Positions 61,160 to 64,000 of a stretch of 64,000 bases of DNA are shown here, piece by piece (the stretch's first letter is position 1; each line of letters opens with the position of its first letter). The stretch lies in assembly GCA_041394405.1 (NCBI GenBank), contig JAWKIF010000008.1, positions 1 through 64,000 of the forward strand. Reading direction: 5' to 3'. The translations under genes and the position numbers were made by a program. Under the pieces are notes generated by a model. It ran no database searches and had not been told where the DNA came from. It saw nothing but the letters and a program-made list of their open reading frames with translations. The DNA is from Microthrix sp041394405 (GTDB lineage: Bacteria > Actinomycetota > Acidimicrobiia > Acidimicrobiales > Microtrichaceae).

Positions 61160-61850
61160 GACCGACCGCGACGCGACCGGGCAATCCCGGATCGGGCGCT
61201 GCCTGACCGGACGGGGGCGCCTGGCGCCGGTGGCACTGTGGGCCGTGGCGGTCGTCGTCGGGTTGGGCGCGGGGGCGCTGCTGGTCACCCGCCTGGTGCC
61301 CCTCGACCGCCAGCCCGCGGGCGGCGACTCGGCGGGTAGGGGCTCGGCAATTGTGCCCGTGCCCGGGGTGAACCCTGCGGGCGATGACTCCGAGACGGCC
61401 CGGGTGCTGCTGCCCACGGGCACCCCGGCCCGGGCACCCACCCAGGGCGGTGCCGTCGAGCGATGGGCGGGCGCGCGGGTGGCCATCCCCAAGCTGGAGC
61501 TCGATGCCCCCATCGTCGAGGGCGTGGATCTCGCCGCCCTCTCGTCCGGCGTGGGGCACTGGCCGGGTACGGCGCTGCCCGGCCGGGCGGGCAACATGGT
61601 GCTGGCTGGCCACCGAACCACGCACGGGGCGCCGTTCAGCCGGCTCGACGAGTTGACGGTGGGCGACGAGGTCACGGTGACCTTCGGCGGTGCCAGCGAG
61701 GCCTATCGGGTGACCGGCACCGAGATCGTCGATCCCGATCGTCTGGACGTGGCCCGGCCGACCGCTGCGTCGACGGCGACGCTGTTTGCCTGCCACCCGC
61801 CCGGCTCGGCGCAACAACGCATCGTGGTGAGGCTCGCGTCGGCTCCGTAG
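61146..61850 (+). CDS. class E/F-like sortase
   Basis: A 234-residue transpeptidase with one membrane helix (VALWAVAVVVGLGAGALLV) and a sortase domain: GHRTTHG (active-site His), TLFACHPPGSAQQRIVV (Cys, and Arg in QQRIVV). The TLxTC motif appears as TLFAC. Anchors surface proteins to the wall; no LPxTG-type substrate was identified in the window. Confidence 0.88.
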   Translation: MRSSETDRDATGQSRIGRCLTGRGRLAPVALWAVAVVVGLGAGALLVTRLVPLDRQPAGGDSAGRGSAIVPVPGVNPAGDDSETARVLLPTGTPARAPTQGGAVERWAGARVAIPKLELDAPIVEGVDLAALSSGVGHWPGTALPGRAGNMVLAGHRTTHGAPFSRLDELTVGDEVTVTFGGASEAYRVTGTEIVDPDRLDVARPTAASTATLFACHPPGSAQQRIVVRLASAP

Positions 61851-61853
61851 AAT
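61848..61853 (+). promoter_or_regulatory. putative leaderless -10 box for the carbonic anhydrase region
   Basis: TAGAAT; its first three bases are the sortase stop codon. An ATG follows 7 nt later at 61861. Confidence 0.5.
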
Positions 61854-61860
61854 CCCGCCC

Positions 61861-61884
61861 ATGACCACAGGATTCCGCCCATGA
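61861..61884 (+). CDS. possible 7-codon upstream ORF before the carbonic anhydrase
   Basis: ATG ... TGA coding MTTGFRP, whose TGA overlaps the carbonic anhydrase ATG at 61881 (ATGA). It lies in a ~20-bp near-duplication of the start region (61850-61867 and 61870-61887 match at 16 of 18). If the transcript is leaderless from this box, ribosomes would begin here and reinitiate. Confidence 0.4.
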   Translation: MTTGFRP

Positions 61885-62399
61885 CCAGCGAGTACACGCC
61901 CCACGCGGCCGAGCTGGCCGAGCGCAACGCCCGGTATGCGGCCGAGTTTCACGACGATCAACTCACGGTGGAGCCCAGGTTGAACCTGGCCATCGTGGCC
62001 TGCATGGACTCTCGCATCGATGCGTTCGCCGTGCTGGGCTTGGAGAACGGAGATGCGCACATCGTCCGCAACGCCGGCGGCATCATCACCGATGACGTCA
62101 TCCGCTCGCTGTGCCTGTCTCAGCGGTTGCTGGGCACCAGGGAGATCATCCTCGTGCACCACACCGACTGCGGCCTGCAGAAGGTGAACGAGGCCGAGTT
62201 CCGCCAGGAGTTGGAGGATGAGCTGGGCGTGAAGCCGTGGTGGTCGTTGGAGACCTTCACCGACCCGTATGCCGATGTGCGCCAATCCATCCAGCGGTTG
62301 ACCATGACCCCGTTTCTCCCCCACAAGGACCACATCTCCGGTTACGTCTACGACGTCACCGACGGCCTCCTCCACGACGTCTCGCCCAGCGAAGGCTGA
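61881..62399 (+). CDS. beta-carbonic anhydrase
   Basis: A 172-residue zinc enzyme that hydrates CO2. Zinc ligands Cys41 (CMDSR), His94 and Cys97 (HHTDCG) and the Asp43-Arg45 dyad are visible. It is short, as in the actinobacterial Rv1284-like type. Converges with the porphyrinogen oxidase 7 bp away. Confidence 0.92.
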   Translation: MTSEYTPHAAELAERNARYAAEFHDDQLTVEPRLNLAIVACMDSRIDAFAVLGLENGDAHIVRNAGGIITDDVIRSLCLSQRLLGTREIILVHHTDCGLQKVNEAEFRQELEDELGVKPWWSLETFTDPYADVRQSIQRLTMTPFLPHKDHISGYVYDVTDGLLHDVSPSEG

Positions 62400-62406
62400 G
62401 GACGCC

Positions 62407-63837
62407 TCAGCCCTCGACGGCGGAGGCTGCGGCCGCCCGGCCCTCGCGAACGCAGGCGGGAATGCCCAGCCCCCGGTACGAGGCGCCCGTGAGGCGCACC
62501 CCGGGCAGTTCCTCGGCCAGGGTGGCGTCCATGGCGGCGCAGGCGTCGAGGTGGCCCACGTCGTACTGCGGGAAGGCCTCCGGCCACCGGAGGACCGAGA
62601 CGTCCACGGGCGGGCCGTCGAGCCCGGTGAGCATGGCCGCCTCCCCGAGCACCCTGGTGACCAACTCGGCCTCGGGCAGACGGGGGGAGTCGTGATCGCC
62701 GTCGTGACCCACCGAGATGCGCAGGCGCACCAGCCCGTCGCCGCCGAGGTGTTCCCACTTGGTGGAGGCATAGCTGATGGCGGCGGTGATGAGGCCGCTG
62801 TGGTGGGGCACCAGCAGGCCCGCTCGCCCAGGGGGCGCCAGCACCTGCTGGGGTCGGAGCGCCAGACGAACCATGGCCACCGACGAGGTGCGCAACCGGC
62901 CCAACCGCGCCGAGGTCCGCGGGGCTGCGGCCTCGAGCAGTGCCGCTGCCGCAGCCGCGGGCGTGGCCACGATCACCGCGTCGGCGGAGATGATCCGCTC
63001 GGCCGGGCCGGCGCCGGTTGCTGGGTCGGAGCCGGCGGCGGTTGTCACCTCCAGGCGTCCGCCGCGACGCCGCACCGAGGTGGCGCTCACGCCGCCGCTC
63101 AGGCGGACGCCTCGTTGGGCCAGGGCGCTGCGCAGCGCATCGACGAGCTGCGCCATGCCGCCGGGTAGCCCATGGAACACGGGCGCCGGCGGCGGGCCCG
63201 CCACGCCGGAGAACGTGGTGTCGCTGCGCCCGGCGGCCAACGCGGCGGTGAGCGATGGGCCCGACCTGGCGGCGGCGTCCAGCTGCGGGGCCACCGCGGC
63301 CAGGCTCAGCCGGTCGATGACACCGGCGTTGATGCCACCCAGAATGGGGGCCACGAGGCGGTCGGCGATGCGGTCGCCCAGGCGATCCCGGATGAGCGCG
63401 CCGATGGAGCAGTCCGCCGTCAACGGTGGGCCGCTGCGGGCGAGCTCGGCCCGCGTGGCCGCAACGTCGTGGGGCCCGACCAGGGCCGAGCCCTCCAACA
63501 GGTCGGCATCGGTGGGCACGCCCAACACCAAACCGCCCGGCAGGGGGTGGGCGGCGCCGTCGGCCCACACGGCGGCCCCACCCGCCGAGGGCTGGATGAG
63601 CCGATCGCCCAGGCCGATCTCCTCGGCCAGCGCCCTGCCATCGGGCACCCGGGCCAGGAACATGTCGGCGGCCTCGTCGGTGGGGGTTCCCGCCAACGGA
63701 GACGTGCGCAGCTTCCCGCCGGGCACGGCCCCGGCGTCCAGCACCTCCACCTCGACGCTCCGATGCGATGCCTCCCAGGCGGCGGCGAGCCCGGCGATGC
63801 CGCCGCCGACAATGACCAGCCGCCGCTCGGCGGTCAC
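62407..63837 (-). CDS. hemY: protoporphyrinogen/coproporphyrinogen III oxidase
   Basis: A 476-residue FAD flavoprotein: GGGIAGLAAAWEASHR binds ADP of FAD near the N-terminus. With HemQ in the window, the CgoX role (coproporphyrinogen III to coproporphyrin III) is the likely one. GTG start overlaps the msrB stop (GTGA). Confidence 0.85.
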   Translation of the reverse strand: MTAERRLVIVGGGIAGLAAAWEASHRSVEVEVLDAGAVPGGKLRTSPLAGTPTDEAADMFLARVPDGRALAEEIGLGDRLIQPSAGGAAVWADGAAHPLPGGLVLGVPTDADLLEGSALVGPHDVAATRAELARSGPPLTADCSIGALIRDRLGDRIADRLVAPILGGINAGVIDRLSLAAVAPQLDAAARSGPSLTAALAAGRSDTTFSGVAGPPPAPVFHGLPGGMAQLVDALRSALAQRGVRLSGGVSATSVRRRGGRLEVTTAAGSDPATGAGPAERIISADAVIVATPAAAAAALLEAAAPRTSARLGRLRTSSVAMVRLALRPQQVLAPPGRAGLLVPHHSGLITAAISYASTKWEHLGGDGLVRLRISVGHDGDHDSPRLPEAELVTRVLGEAAMLTGLDGPPVDVSVLRWPEAFPQYDVGHLDACAAMDATLAEELPGVRLTGASYRGLGIPACVREGRAAAASAVEG

Positions 63838-64000
63838 CCGGAGGCGCCCTCGGCGGGCTCCAACGTGAGCGAGATGGAGTTGATGCAGTAGCGCAGGTCG
63901 GTGGGGGTGTCGTAGCCCTCGCCGCTGAAGACGTGGCCGAGATGGCTCTCACATGCCGCACAGCGCACCTCGGTGCGGGTCATGCCCAGGGTGGTGTCGG
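63834..64000 (-). CDS. msrB: methionine sulfoxide reductase B, C-terminal part
   Basis: Partial at the window edge: about 54 residues at the C-terminus. CAAC is one zinc-binding CxxC, HLGHVFSGEG and RYCINSISL (resolving/catalytic Cys) are diagnostic. Reduces methionine-R-sulfoxide. First gene of the msrB-hemY pair. Confidence 0.9.
   Translation of the reverse strand, partial: DTTLGMTRTEVRCAACESHLGHVFSGEGYDTPTDLRYCINSISLTLEPAEGASG

Overview
The window is high-GC DNA with actinobacterial gene content: GroEL under a CIRCE operator, ClpC, DisA/RadA, an IspDF fusion, glucosyl-3-phosphoglycerate synthase, a WYL regulator, a class E-type sortase, and HemQ plus an oxygen-dependent porphyrinogen oxidase (parts of the coproporphyrin haem route). 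The overall style, with many GTG starts, GTGA/ATGA stop-start overlaps and -10-like hexamers directly upstream of start codons, suggests an uncultured-type actinobacterium, possibly Acidimicrobiia. That placement is inference; no rRNA or other marker is present.

Layout. 1-4.7 kb is a mobile-element scar: the 3' end of an IS3-type transposase, a possible truncated surface-glycan gene, a polytopic membrane protein, an IS3 OrfA remnant and an IS1380-family element with recognisable imperfect terminal repeats. 4.8-6.6 kb (minus) holds a proline-rich membrane protein broken by several frameshifts and a 19-G run, then a fatty acid hydroxylase/sterol desaturase whose C-terminus also looks frameshifted. 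6.7-8.8 kb (minus) has an orphan NarL-type histidine kinase and PsuG. 8.9-15.7 kb (plus) has a degenerate polysaccharide deacetylase, ClpC, two lipoproteins and a truncated DUF1361 protein. 15.7-18.7 kb is a DrrAB-type ABC exporter with a WYL regulator. 18.7-23.8 kb has RadA, a DUF1801 protein, DisA, a dienelactone hydrolase and a DUF480-nitrobindin fusion. 23.8-24.7 kb (minus) has a small coiled-coil protein and a Crp/Fnr regulator.

24.8-28.9 kb (plus) carries IspDF, an RlmB-type methyltransferase, a LytR_C protein and glycerate kinase, facing GpgS. 30-32 kb has a ThiS/MoaD-like protein and CIRCE-controlled groEL. 32-35.3 kb holds a flippase fused to a kinase-like domain, divergent from HemQ. 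35.4-41.2 kb is a complete branched-chain amino-acid (or amide) ABC system (livH-M-G-F, with the binding protein convergent). 41.4-46.8 kb is a nitrogen module (amtB, PII, glnD) with a putative GlnR site, followed by NUDIX and GNAT genes.

46.8-49.9 kb (minus) is a GH51 arabinofuranosidase coupled to a broken GH5 enzyme. 50-53.6 kb has a rhodanese lipoprotein, a PQQ-type sugar dehydrogenase, PhoU and a Na/Pi symporter. 53.7-54.9 kb has GtrA and a methyltransferase. 54.9-58.6 kb (minus) is a tightly packed operon of GT4 glycosyltransferase, methyltransferase, alpha/alpha-toroid protein and a small secreted membrane protein, the best candidate here for an uncharacterised cell-surface pathway. 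58.6-64 kb has Dtd, Lnt (catalytic Cys replaced by Ser), DUF456, sortase, carbonic anhydrase, a porphyrinogen oxidase and the 3' end of msrB.

No rRNA, tRNA, CRISPR or prophage was recognised. All identifications rest on reading translated sequence and motifs; no database search was done.
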